Assembly: GCA_033439685.1 (NCBI GenBank)
Contig: JAUEDM010000005.1
Coordinates: 992,001 to 1,056,000 of the forward strand
Source: Apodospora peruviana
Lineage: Eukaryota; Ascomycota; Sordariomycetes; Sordariales; Lasiosphaeriaceae
Direction: 5' to 3'
DNA length: 64,000 nucleotides
In this document: one piece after another, positions 21,385 through 32,851 of the stretch
Position numbering within the stretch: the stretch's first letter is position 1
Layout: every line of letters begins with the position of its first letter
Notes under the pieces: model-generated
The model's input: only the letters and a program-made list of their open reading frames with translations
Database searches by the model: none
Told to the model about the DNA's origin: nothing
Program-made: the position numbers and the translations under genes

Positions 21385-22563
21385 ATATTTTGTGTGTTGG
21401 GTGATATTGTGGATCGTAGAGCTGCTTTATATGGACATGACTCGCTGAGCAGTGGGCACCCTTTTTTCCGGGTTTAAGAGTTGATGATTGTGGAGCATGG
21501 ACAGTGACTGCTAGACTGCAATGTGCTTGCTGTATCGGTATGGATGGAGAGAAACCTTCTTCACTGGTATCACAATGATCAGAATATACATGATATGAGG
21601 GAACGCGTAAGAGTCGCCGAGGAAACGTCGTGTTTGACTTCTAGAAGATGAACAATACCAGCAGTATCAACACATACAAGCGAGGATGAGGGGAACATCA
21701 CGAGGAATCAATAATCAAGAGCTCATGCAGTGGCAGCACACAGAGACAGAAGATATGTGTTTGGTGTGACAAAGAAAACATAGTATTTGCTCGAGTGCAG
21801 TTCCTCTGTAAAGCCCGAAGGGACGCACGTGACTTACAACTAGATAAGGTACCCAGTTGGCCTTCTCTCCCTGACACGATCTGGCCAAGTGCTGCTTTAG
21901 ACAAGCAAACAACAAGGAGGAAATCAGGCAGCAGGCAGCAACATGTGACATAACGCACAGCTAGCAACAGTAGCACCCCTCCTGCTCTTCTTCCCTGTCG
22001 TAGACAACATCAATCCATCCTCTCCAGGCTGTCTGGCTGGCTGGCTAGCGACTCAGACAAGCGCAAGAGCTTTGCCCCCAGCCACTTCCCTGCTACTTCA
22101 TGTGTTCCCCACTCAGCAACATACAGAGCCCTCGTCTTCACAGGAACTAAAATGCAAGATCCCATTCCCATCCCAATGCCATTGTCGATATTTCCTCCAA
22201 TTTCTCCCTATCAGGAGAGAAACAAAACGCCGTCGTGTAACAGAAAAAAGAACAAGTCAAGAAAAACCCAGTAATAGAAGAATATATCCCTTTGTGATTG
22301 AGACAAAAAGTGTATTCCTCCTTTGTTTATCCTGACAGCAACGACGATAAGGTTAGTTAGTGCTATGGTCCAGAATATTTGTTGCTATTGGTGTTCGTAG
22401 CTAGTTTCGTAACGTATTGGGTGTTCGCAAGGGCGCGTAGGGTCGACGTCGGGACAACTCGTCTGCCTTTCCTTCCCTAAATATCATGTCCCACTCGCTT
22501 CAGAGGCAAGAAGCCGTGGGGGATCGCGAACCCAAAATGATCCATCGAGACGCGGCCCTGATC
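21385..22563. other. Intergenic, tRNA-Lys 5' flank and cdc2 3' flank
   Basis: No recognisable gene. The stretch is pyrimidine-rich next to the cdc2 stop and probably includes the cdc2 3' UTR. Confidence 0.55.
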
Positions 22564-23665
22564 CTAGTGGTAACCAGCACCGCGGTAGTTCGCTTCTGGG
22601 CGCGGGAAATCCTCGAAGTACGGGTGGTTGCAGGCCTGCTTGGCCGAGATCCGGCCGGCAGGGTCGTACACCAGCATCATCTCGAGAAGATCAAGGCCTT
22701 GCTCGTCGAGATTCTGGCATATGGGCTGGTGAACGTCGCGAAGCCACTTGGGGAACGAGGCCTTGAAGTCGGGATACGACGTCACGCCGGGCCAGACATC
22801 CTCTGTGGGGGTACCCAGCAACCTGTAAGTCGGAAGTTAGAGCTAAGTCTCTCGAGAAATGACAAAAGACAGCTTTTACTTACCGGAAGATCTTGAAGAT
22901 CTCGTCAATCTCCGAGTCACCAGGGAATAGAGGTTTGCGGGTGCACATCTCGGCAAAGATGCAGCCAACCGACCACATGTCGACACCGGTGGAATACTGG
23001 CGACCACCCAGCAGAATCTCGGGAGCGCGATACCAGAGAGTAACGACCTCGTGGGTATAGGTGCGCAGCGGGACACCGAAGGCGCGGGCGAGACCGAAAT
23101 CGGCCAACTTCAGGTTGCCATCATGGTCGATAAGCAGGTTCTGCGGCTTGAGGTCACGATGCAGGACGCGGTGGCTGTGGCAGTAACGGACGCCCTCGCA
23201 CAGCTGGCTCATAAACTTCTTGATGATCTGGTCGCCGAGGCCGAGGCGGTGCAGCTCGGGGCCGGTGCCTTGGGGCAGAGCCTTGCCCCTGCCGCCGTCG
23301 CTCACAGGCAGCGCTTCCATATATTTCTTCAGGTCGAGATCGAGAAACTCCATGACGAGGTAAAGCTTGTGGCCGTCGGCATGGACGATGTTGAGCAGGC
23401 GCACGATGTTGGGGTCGCGCATCTCCTTGAGCAGCGAGATCTCGCGGATGGCGGTGGAGGGGACGCCCTCATCCTCGGCTTCCAGGCGGATCTTCTTCAG
23501 CGCGACGATACGGCCGTTGTTGGCGAGGTCTCGCGCCTTGTAGACGACACCGTAGGTACCTGGATTGGGGGGAGAACGAAGTCGTCAGTAAACGGGACAA
23601 GGATATTTGTGCAGTAGAAACGGCATACCCTCGCCAATCTTCTCCAGCTTCTGATAGTTCTCCAT
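22564..23665 (-). CDS. cdc2: Cyclin-dependent kinase 1 (Cdc2)
   Basis: Master cell-cycle kinase that partners mitotic and G1 cyclins. Three exons (23665-23629, 23559-22884, 22822-22564) give 323 aa. The N terminus [16 protein letters not shown] carries the inhibitory Thr/Tyr pair of the Gly-rich loop. ALKKIRLE supplies the ATP-binding Lys, and PSTAIRE is the exact cyclin-binding helix of CDK1. [18 protein letters not shown] and the activation Thr in [14 protein letters not shown] follow. The insert [14 protein letters not shown] near residue 95 is typical of filamentous ascomycete Cdc2. The second intron splits FRLLGTP. Intact in every motif checked. Confidence 0.97.
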
Positions 23666-24448
23666 CTTGTCTGTCCGTTCTTGTCTGTCCGGAGTGATCT
23701 ATGATGTATCTATGATGTATCGGTCGAATATCGAAGTGGGGTGGTGGGCGTACGATCGAACTCAATCCGCGATCGAGTTGCCGCCAAAACGAGGGGCAGG
23801 AGCGAAAGCGAAGGTCTAAATTGGTGGACACGCTGTCGAAAAGGGACCGTGCAAAAAAGAGAGTAAAGAAGGCCGTCGTCGGTCAATTCGTCTTCGCCAT
23901 CGGTGGGCACTTACTGGTATTGTCGCGGGTTTTTTTTTTTTTTTTTTTTGGTTGTCGCAGGATTTGTCGTTTGTCGAAGTGGTGCAGCTGAAAGTGGTCG
24001 TCAAATCGTGAAATCGTACCCTTGTTGATTTGTTGGCAACCGGCAGACGTTGCTTGGCGAGTTTGGGTGGTGCTTTGGTTGGGAGAAATCCGCAATCAAA
24101 TTTCCGCAGTTGATCAACAACAAATTGCCATAGAGACGCGACCAAACATACTGACGCGTCGAGGGGTGTTTCTCCCCCACCTGCCCCTGACTGTGGCGCG
24201 CCGGCCCCCACTTACTTTGAAGCCTTACCAAGAGCGCGGGACCAAGAGGGTTGGTTGGCCCCACTTTCGATCTCGTTTTTGTCAGAGTGACGATGGACAC
24301 GATTCCCGAGCAAGAGATCGGTGGAGTCACGGAGTGAGTGAGACTGAGAGCCGAGCAGGTCTCACAGTCATACGATTACAGGCAAGAGCGATATTAATTC
24401 TGCGTATTCCATCAAAGCTCATTATCACTCAAATAAAGTGAAATAAAA
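23666..24448. other. Divergent promoter region, cdc2 and AlkB-like
   Basis: A 783-bp spacer. It holds a run of 20 T at 23930-23949, read as poly-A from the cdc2 side. Poly(dA:dT) tracts keep promoters free of nucleosomes in fungi. No other element is recognised. Confidence 0.6.
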
Positions 24449-25538
24449 ATGACGGCCGAAATCACAGAGCTCGATGCGCACGAGCAACCGTCGGATGAGC
24501 TTCGAGCCAAGTGGAAACAATACGCAAAGGCCGAGCAAAAAACTCTCATCGACAGCCGCGACATTGACGACCTCAACTCACCAGGAAAAGCCGCCGAATT
24601 TGTTCTGGCCGGCACCATCCCCGTCGAGCGTCTCAACCGCGCTTTTGGTCATATCTGCCCCAGCGATGCTCCGATACAAGCGGAAAGGGATGTCCCGATA
24701 TACTACCATCCCATCCTGCCAGGCAAGTTAAGCTTTACTCTTCACACATTTTCATGCTAACATACTAACATTCTCATCAGGCCTACTAATCGTCCCCTCA
24801 GTCGTTCCCCCAGAGGTCCAAAAGATTTTATTGAATCATTTCATCCACCGCGATCTCAGCCAACCGCACCACCAGACCAACCTCCATCTGCATTTTAACC
24901 TCCCCTACCCAACTTCGGAGAGTTCATTCTTCTCCTACCCTCCCGACTCTACAGAGGTTCAGTTCACCCCCAAAGATTCACAAGTCCACAAACCGTTGTC
25001 TGTCAAGCAGGTCTTGGAGAGAAAACTGCACTGGGTCACGCTGGGCGGGCAATACGACTGGACGAACAGAGTCTATCCGGGCGAGCAACCGCCTCCTTTC
25101 CCAGCCGACATTGCTTCCTTCCTGGAAGAACTGTTTCCGGAAACGCGTGCCCAGGCGGCCATTGTCAATTTCTATACGCCCGGCGACACGATGATGATGC
25201 ATCGGGATGTGTCAGAAGAGACGGATAAGGGGCTCGTTAGTCTGAGTCTTGGGTGTGATTCGTTGTTCATGATTGCGCCGAATGACATAGGTAAGGTGAG
25301 TGAGGAGGAAAGGAAGGAGGGGGAGAAAGAATTTTTACTCCTAAGGCTGAGGTCGGGCGATGCGGTGTACATGACCAAAGACTCGAGGTTTGCGTGGCAC
25401 GGAGTGCCCAAGGTGCTCAAGGGGACTTGCCCCGATTATTTGGAGGACTGGCCGGCGGAAGACGGCAAGTTTGAGGAGTGGAGGGGGTGGATGAGGAACA
25501 AGAGGATTAATGTTAATGTTAGGCAGATGCGGGAATAG
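24449..25538 (+). CDS. AlkB-like 2OG-Fe(II) dioxygenase (ALKBH1 type)
   Basis: Predicted nucleic-acid demethylase, or a related hydroxylase, using Fe(II) and 2-oxoglutarate. Two exons, 24449-24722 and 24781-25538, give 343 aa. The iron ligands are visible as HRD in MMMHRDVSEET (about residues 232-234) and the distal His in FAWHGVP (near 298). The 2-oxoglutarate Arg and substrate Arg fit NKRINVNVRQM near 332. LRSGDAVYM and the VNFYTPGDTM strand also match AlkB. The frame is continuous only with an intron that begins GCAAGT (24723) and ends TCATCAG (24780), joining LP to GLLIVPS. The N-terminal 90 residues are a fungal extension. Its substrate cannot be read from the sequence. Confidence 0.87.
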
Positions 25539-25737
25539 CACGTTTGGTGCTTGATTCAGGTCGACTAGAAACAGATCCGATTTCGCCTTGATGACAAGCT
25601 GTTGGGATGGCTTGTTGCCTATCAATCAGCTGCCCAAATTCAAAGACATCAACATTACATTAACTACAACTTGTTTCTATTGGTAGGTGAGCAGGCATCC
25701 ACGCAAGCAAAAACAACATTTTCTTCACTCCATCGAC

Positions 25738-27411
25738 TCAAAGCAGCAAAGCCATGACAGCAGCTACACCAGCCAACATGAATCCAGTAGATATAGTCAG
25801 AACACTAGCGCCATTCTGCGGTCGAGGGGTATTGGTGATGGTAATCCCCGGCAACGTCGGCGTCGTAAAGGTAGGAGTAAACTCGGAGGTGGTGAAATCC
25901 AGAGTCGGCAGCGCACCACCCGCACCGCTATTGTCGTCGACGCTCGTTGTACTGCTGCTGGTTGTGGTTTCGGATGATTCCGAGGTGGACGTGGTCGTCG
26001 TCGGGATGGAGAAGTCGAACGAGGTTGTCGTTGTGCCACTGCCACCACCGCTTCCTCCGCTTCCTCCGCTTCCTCCGCTAGAGCCGCTACATGTTTTCCC
26101 GATCTTGCAGCATGCTGTTGCTGTGCAGTAGTATCCTTCCTTTTGGCCCAGATGTAGAGTGTTAGCCGTGATGATTGGTGTTGTTGAACAGGGATGAAAG
26201 ACTCACGTCACAGTATGAGCCATCGCCATCACCGCAGCAGACGCCTGCGAGAGGAATGCAGTAGTTGGTATCGCAGGTCACTTTGCCCACCGAGCAACTC
26301 GAACTACCGCCTCCACCGCTGCTGCCACCGCCACTCCCACCTCCTCCACTGCTCCCTCCTGCGGCACACGTATTATGATCTGTGCAGGTCTCGCCGGCAT
26401 CGCAGTATCCCCCATCAGAACAGCATACTGCCCCCAACGGCATGCACCTTTAAATTGTTAGCGAAGCTTTATATCCCAACGATAAAAAGAGGATGTTAAA
26501 CATACCCGCCATTGCAGAGCTCCTTGCCCGGACTGCAGTTCCCGGTGCTGCTGCACGTCTTTCCTATCTATATCCCCAAGACCCCAACCACAGTTAGTTG
26601 ACCATAAGCATGCCCGCTGGGCAACAAGACGGGTCATGTTTTGATTTTCACACATACCGGACAGCATTTATCGTTCGAGGTGCAGTACTCGCCTGGATCG
26701 CAATACCCTGTACTGTGTAGATTGTTAGACGTCATGATCAGGGGCTATTTAGAGGTGTTGTTGATGACTTACATGCCGCAGCAAACACTCCCAACGGGCA
26801 TACACCCATTCCCACAAAGAACCTCACCAACCTCGCAGCTGCCGCCCGCCGCGAGAACGTTAACTCCTCCCAGAACGTTGTTAGCGGGACTGGTTTCCGG
26901 CAGCGAGGGTAAGTGGTTGAGGGGAATCCCGCTAAGGAGTGCCCGCGTGGCGACGGATCGGAGCCTCATTTTGAAGTATTCCTGAACGATCGACGATGGT
27001 TGGAGACCTGATTAGGTATGTGGGAGCGAAGCTGGCAGGCAAGATAAAGGGAAACCAAAGAAGGAGGAACAACGTCCCGAGGATGAGGAGACACAAATGC
27101 CTGTATAAGTATTTTTTTTTTGTTCAATGTGATTCCAGATGCCCTGCCGCCTCATCCAATACCCCGGGACGTGATGAACCATGTCACCACCACCACCACC
27201 ACCACCACCATCACGACCCTGTCTGTGCTGTTCTGCGAGCGAGCCATGCCCAGAAGGTAGACCGAACCTTACAAACACTGCCTAACACTAATAACACTGG
27301 CTGCTGCTGGTGCCCGATCGAAACACCAGCCACTCCAATCCTCTCATCTACATTCTGGACAAGGGGTACGCTGCAGAAAAGCAGGAGCAGCGCCGCGAAC
27401 CACCGTGCCAT
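25738..27411 (-). CDS. Cysteine-rich GPI-anchored surface protein
   Basis: Predicted secreted protein held on the wall or membrane by a GPI anchor. Six exons (27411-27273, 27007-26773, 26712-26658, 26567-26506, 26447-26207, 26139-25738) give 377 aa in one frame. The N terminus MARWFAALLLLFCSVPL is a good signal peptide. Three or four related Cys modules follow, of the form C..G..LC.NGCMP.GSVCC...YCD.GEYC, resembling chitin-binding or EGF-like knots. Gly/Ser-rich linkers and a Ser/Thr-rich stalk come next. The C terminus has an NGA-type omega site and a hydrophobic tail ending MALLL. The first intron (about 265 nt) is long for this window, and the exon-1 assignment is the least sure part. If wrong, the gene would start at the ATG at 26969 and lack a signal peptide. 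Confidence 0.72.
27186..27211. repeat. CAC trinucleotide repeat in an intron
   Basis: About nine CAC units lie within intron 1 of the cysteine-rich GPI protein gene. A simple repeat. Confidence 0.85.
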
Positions 27412-28757
27412 GTCTCCATACACATCATAATCCAGCCCTCTAGAAATTACTTGTACACACGCACGTACGGAGTAAAATTACAGGGCTGGCTGACTGGCTG
27501 CCCTCATCAGAGGAATAAAATGGAGGGTAGTATTGGAACTAATACCCCAGGATATCATGTACGCCAAGACCGTTGCTTACGCCCAAATCGGCGGAAATCT
27601 ATCCGTCGTATTCCCGCAAATCCAACGCTTCTTCGGTCTGTTGATATTGAGCCTCACGCTAGATTATTAGCTGCTGCAAGAAACTTTTCAGCTCTACACG
27701 TACCTAACTGCAATGATGCTTCGGTCGGCGGGGAAATGCAATTGAAGAGGGATCGGTTCTGCTAGGGTCGGATAGGGCGGCTGTGTTTGTTTATAGTAAC
27801 ACAAAATACACGAGAGATGAATCATTGATAGGTGCTCTGCCTTGGGCCAGCAAGTTCATCTCCCTGAGCCGCCTGCTTGTTTGCTTGCTGCGGTGGCAGA
27901 CAGGAGATGATCGTCACATCCCGTGCTCGGACTTGCGATTCACGTTGTTTTTCTCTTCTCTTCTTTTCTATCAGTATTATGGCATCAAGGATAGGTATTG
28001 TCAAGTTCTCGCTCTGGCGGCCAGCCATCAAGATGAATAATGGCCCGAATCGGAGACGTGCGTGCCGTAATGACCGCTGCTTATTAGGCAACTTGCTATG
28101 AAGTATGAAGTAATTACGTCGAGAAATGCCGCGCCGCAAATTTAAGGACGGTCCGCTCTCTTGTGTCGGTGCCCGGCGCCGTCTGTCCGAACATACCTAC
28201 CTGGATAAGTACATCGGTTGCGTTGCATTGTTGATATACTTGTGTGCTTTGATTGCTCTGGAGCCTGGACGAGTTTAGATACCCGCCCTACCACAATAAT
28301 TGCATGTGGACCAGGCAGTCTTTAATAATAAATAAACACGACCCAGGTCAAGGGAAACGAGTCTCCAGATTTGGTTCTCACAACGGATCACCCATTACCT
28401 TGTGATATCTTCGCATTATCAAGGAGTGAGAGCCATCCATAACCCAACCGAATAGATCTCCAAGACTAGTGCCATGGTCAAAAACTCCAGGATCATTCAG
28501 TGGTGTTATGAGTGCGAAAGATTTGAAATCTGACCCTTCAAAAACTAAACTGTAGACTTAACGCCTCTGGCCTGCCTACCTAACTTCTAAAGAACAACCG
28601 TCTGGCAAGCTACCAAAAAGAGGGTATATCATCTCCGCGCCAACAAGCAAAGCCTCCCAAAAGCAAAAGTCAACCAACATACCTGCTTCAGTTACCACCG
28701 TGCTAAGTATACTATATCGATACAAGCATCCTTCATCGCAATGGACTCTTGAGCACC
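27412..28757. other. Intergenic between GPI protein and Rap1 homologue
   Basis: About 1.35 kb containing the promoter of the GPI protein gene and the 3' flank of the Rap1 gene. No gene, RNA or clear repeat is seen. Confidence 0.55.
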
Positions 28758-31700
28758 CTAATAGCTCATCCCTTCCCTCTCACTTTTCTCGAAAAACTCG
28801 ATACGCTTCTGCATCCTTATCGCTCCATGCTTCGCCATCAGCCGCCTCTCCTTCTCCAGCATCCTCGCCTTTTCATCATCAGCCAAGAATCTCCCGCTCA
28901 CCTCGTCCAGGCCCGCCTTATGAACAAGCTTCAGATCGGCATCGTCTCTGTAAGTCCACACCCCAGCCATATCGGTCGGGATACGATTCTCTTGCTTCAA
29001 ACTTTCCATCACATGGCCGGCCAACCCCTCTTCGTATGTACACGCTTTCAGCGCTCTGCTCACATCCCGATGCTCGTAGCCCAATGCGACGAAGCGGAGC
29101 CCAGCTTGTACCAGCGGATGCTCCTCCGGGTCAGCGGTCGTCGCCAATGATGCTCGCCTATGTTCTCGTCTTTGATCATGGTTTAGCGAGCCCGCTGCCC
29201 GGACTGGCTCAGTCGAGCTTGCCGCTGTTGATCGGGAGGAAGGCCTATTCCACGGTAACTGCCTGGTTCTGGTCCGAGGAATAGGTGGCTGCTCTACGGG
29301 TAGATCGAACGCATCATCGCTGGAAGGAGCTTCGGAAGGCGCAGCGAGTGATTGGGGCGGCGTTGCTTGAGCTACACTCTCCAGCATGTCGGAGAGCAGT
29401 TGCTGGTCGGGCGTAGGGTCGTCCAGACCACCAAGCCAGTCATCAGCTCCATCGGCAAAGTTGAAGTCCTGAGTTTCAGGCTCGACAGTCCTCTTCTGTT
29501 GCTGATTAAGGGGCGGCAGGAAATCCTGAGTTTCAGGCTCGACAGCCCTCTTCTGCTGCTGAATAAGGAGCGGCAGTCTCTGGGGAGAGGGGAAAGCGTC
29601 TGGCTCGGCGCTGCTAGGTGGCAGGGTTCGATGTTGAATTTCCGGAGAGCAAGGGATTTCGTCGTCATTGCTGAAACGACGTCTCTTGGCTGGTGGAGGA
29701 GAGAGCCCGAGCTCGGGTGACCCCTCCGCCTGTTCGAATGTTCGTTTGAAGCCGCTGACCGGGGGAGACGACCGGAAGGTAGCAGCGGTTGCAGAAATTG
29801 GATTCTCCAAGTCCGCGCCGTCACCGTTGTCCTCTTCTTCAGTGTCTTCGTCAGAGTCGGATCCCTCCTCATAGTCCCTGTACAGGGATTCGAATTCAAG
29901 GAGGTGTTTTTCGAAGGCGGACTTGAGCAGGCCTGGGACATCAGGACGCTGAGCCCACTCAACAAACCGAAAGTTATTCGCGTCCCCAGCGCCTCTCGCC
30001 AACGCAGCGGCGATAGTGTTCCAGTCTCGATCTTCGAAGGAGTAATTATCTTCTGTAGCGACACTCCACAGATCCCAGAAAGTGACGATTTTCCCATCAA
30101 CGTCTACGAACTGAATGGGCTTGCTGCCTTTAGTATTGCAAAATAATGTAAAGTTCTTTTTGAAGTCCGCCTCCTCGGGGGTTATTATCTGGGCCGTGTC
30201 TTCCGGTTCGCACTTGATTTCGAGTTCAACACTGCTCTGAATCTCCAAGTCTGCCTGATGACTCTGACCTAGATTCTGTAGGGTATGGGCCTGCAGTTGT
30301 TCTATCTCGGTGTCTTCCGAGTGTCTAGGAACGGCTGAAGGTGACCTGTGGCTGGTGACAGGATCCGGTGGCGGCTGCTCTGAAATTCTCTGTTGAGCAA
30401 GCTCATTTTGAGGATCTACTTGAACTTCACCCCGATTCCGCTGGACGTCCGCTTGCGGTTCTTCTCTCTCGGTTTCTTCCGAGTCTCTAGGAACGGCCGG
30501 ACGTGAGTTGGTGCCATGAATAGGATCCGCAGGCGGCTGCTCTGAAATTCTCCGCTCCTCATCCAGATACTGTATAATATCCAGGGCATGGGCTAATATC
30601 TTGGGGGTCTTGTAAGCGACTCCTACTGGCCGTTTTGCTCTGCTGGTACTGGGTTGCGACGTGCGTGTGCCTGCGATTGCTTCCCTGGTGATACCGCCTC
30701 TGGATACATTGCTCGTGGCAGCCGGGGCGACTTTCTCGACCGGAGGGATGGGGGGCGTGGAAGATGATGCAGGCGATGCTTCCCGTTTTGAAAGGATCCT
30801 CACCCATCGGTCCCGCCACGATTGGTAGGAGTGATGCGGATGCTAAGTACTGAGTGTGAGCGCGCAGAAATCAAACGGCCTGGATGCTAGAACTTACATC
30901 TTCCGCAAACTCTATATATATCTTATTTCCTTTTTCACGCAACCCACCACGCATTCGCGCTCGGACGTACTCCTCCAGGATCCTGTCATCTTCCTCAGAG
31001 AACGCAACTCTCCTCTTAGGAGAGTTTGACCGTCTCTGGGGCTGAGCAGAACTGGTGACAACTGGTTTGTTTTCTTGCAAAGTTGCTGCTGACGGTACTG
31101 GTCGCGGAATCCTGGGTCTTGGAGGAGAAACAGCCCCGTTGTCGTGATGAGGCCCATATGGTAGGTCTTCCCTCGGAAGGAACTTATAATATTTGACCCA
31201 GCGATCTCTCCACGACTGACTGGTATGGTGGGGATACTGCGGGATAGTTAGCACACTGTTGCTGATCTTCGGGTCCCTTCGCGTACCTTTTCGGCCAGTG
31301 CATTATATATTCCGTTCCCTCCCACACGTTTCCCCTCCCTCTCTTGTTGCAGCACGTATTTGATTAGAATCTCGTTATCCTTTTCCGTGAACCTATTCCG
31401 GACGACTTCGGTGCGTTTCGCTTTCGCCGACTTTGACTTGGCTGTGCTCGTTGTCTTGGCGTGGTTGATCAAGTACTCTTCTTTATTGCACAGCTCGCCC
31501 TTCCTGATGCAATCTTTGACGAACTTCCACGACACGAATCCCGGAGGGACGTCCGTTCTGGCGTCATCTCCAACCAGCACATCTGCTTTATTTTCCAAAA
31601 GCACGATCTTTCCTCCGTTGGACTATGTTGCAGCTGTTAGTGGCGGCTTTCAGCGACAGGGTAGGAGGAGGGACGGTGTCAAATTCACCTTGAGATCATC

Positions 31701-31826
31701 GAGGAGCGAATTGCGAGCTGGTACTTTCTGTAGGATGAAGAATTTAAGCCCGTTGAAGAGGGTTCCTTCGTATTTGTTCTCCGTACCACCGCGCGTGACG
31801 CCGTCATAGACAATCCCGGCGCTCAT
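28758..31826 (-). CDS. rap1: Rap1 homologue (shelterin-type telomere protein)
   Basis: Predicted telomere-associated protein. In animals and fission yeast Rap1 joins telomeres through a TTAGGG-binding TRF/Taz1 partner. Four exons (31826-31689, 31622-31287, 31236-30898, 30842-28758) give 965 aa. The N-terminal BRCT-like domain (about 1-95) has LFNGLKFFI, NGGKIVLL and PGFVSWKFVKDCI. Two Myb-like units follow, each opening RFTEKDNEIL or AFSEEDDRIL and closing with SQSWRDRWVKYY or YQSWRDRWVR. A long acidic, low-complexity middle contains tandem repeats. The C-terminal about 110 residues (from HPLVQAGLRFVALGY) look like the Rap1 C-terminal domain. The domain order is that of human RAP1 and yeast Rap1. 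Splice sites fall between the Myb units. Telomere-like motifs lie just upstream of the ATG (see findings). Confidence 0.85.
29466..29579. repeat. 57-bp tandem duplication in the Rap1 coding region
   Basis: Two adjacent 57-bp copies encode LPLLIQQQKRAVEPETQDF and LPPLNQQQKRTVEPETQDF. The copies differ at few bases, so the duplication is fairly recent. It lies in the disordered middle of the protein. Confidence 0.9.
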
Positions 31827-32851
31827 CCTGGCTGTCAACTGACAACCCTAACCCTGTATCGGATTAAGTTTAGGGTTAGACCGGATTCGGATGTTCACAA
31901 CTGAACTTCATGAAAACAAGGTCTTCGAAGATGTGTCTCCAGACCTCACAGGATGTAAGATTGTGGCTTCGCAGTCGGCACGGGGTGATGTCCTTGAACA
32001 GTTTGAAAGTATGGCGACCCACACACGCAGATCTGCCAATTTGTCCACCAGCGATCAAGACGGAATATAGACTGTCGCTGTCGCGGTGTCGTGGGATCGA
32101 AGCTTCTTTCTTAAGCGCGTGCTGAAGTTGTGGGGCTTGTGCGTTTGCTGGTTGCAAGATGGATATGAACGAGATTGATTGCAAAATGATGCAGACAAGC
32201 AATAATCAGGTTCCAGTGTCTTATTCTTTTAAATAGCTGCTGCTGGTGAGTGCCGCAGACAACCAAATCAGTCGGTTTGAGTGAATGATGGATCATTCGC
32301 GTTGTTGGGGTTGGGGTTGTCGGTCGCACCCTTCACGAGTGAAGTCAAACGTGCTCGATTACCTTAGGCAACGCGGAGTCCCGTGCCTGTGTTGGCACGC
32401 GTCGGCTATTTGCCCCGTGCGGCTGACACCTGTTTCGGGCTGGCTGACTGCTGACTGCCACGGGGTACTGCATCTCCATTTCGGGGAGCCAGGCAACCGG
32501 AAACGAGGCGATGAACCTGAAGTTTGAGGACACTTCATGAGACAATGTCAGCTTCCCAGATGAGGTTGATTTTCAATAACAACCGTCAAAACCAGTCACT
32601 CACTTCTTCTCTACAGTATTAATCAAGGCGGTTTGGGGCTGTGAGCGTACCCGAGGCCATTTGGCGTGGCTTGTCTGGAAGCCGAGTGTCTCATTTTGAT
32701 GCGACAGCTCTCATCGCCAAAGTTCATCCACGGATTACCGGGCAGATACCAGGACAACAATTTCTCATCATTATCCATTCTTCATTTTGTTATTTTGTAC
32801 TCGCATCCAGATAATGCATCTCGTGACCGGGCTACGACAAACTCCGCAAAC
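31827..32851. other. Divergent promoter region, Rap1 homologue and Swf1
   Basis: About 1 kb. The Rap1 side carries the inverted telomere-like motifs. The rest shows no gene or RNA. Confidence 0.6.
31844..31879. promoter_or_regulatory. Inverted telomere-repeat motifs (teloboxes)
   Basis: AACCCTAACCCT at 31844-31855 and TTAGGGTTAG at 31870-31879 are two telomere-type motifs facing each other, 14 bp apart and 18-53 bp upstream of the Rap1 homologue's start codon. TTAGGG is the telomere repeat of most filamentous fungi. Such short motifs can bind TRF/Tbf1-type proteins in promoters. A role in feedback control of this gene is inference. Confidence 0.65.

Noticed and set aside
27186..27211. Poly-His protein on the plus strand
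   Set aside because: The His run is a CAC microsatellite inside an intron of the minus-strand gene.
28700..29284. Plus-strand 194-aa open frame
   Set aside because: It is the antisense of the Rap1 homologue's C-terminal exon, which has clear domain support.
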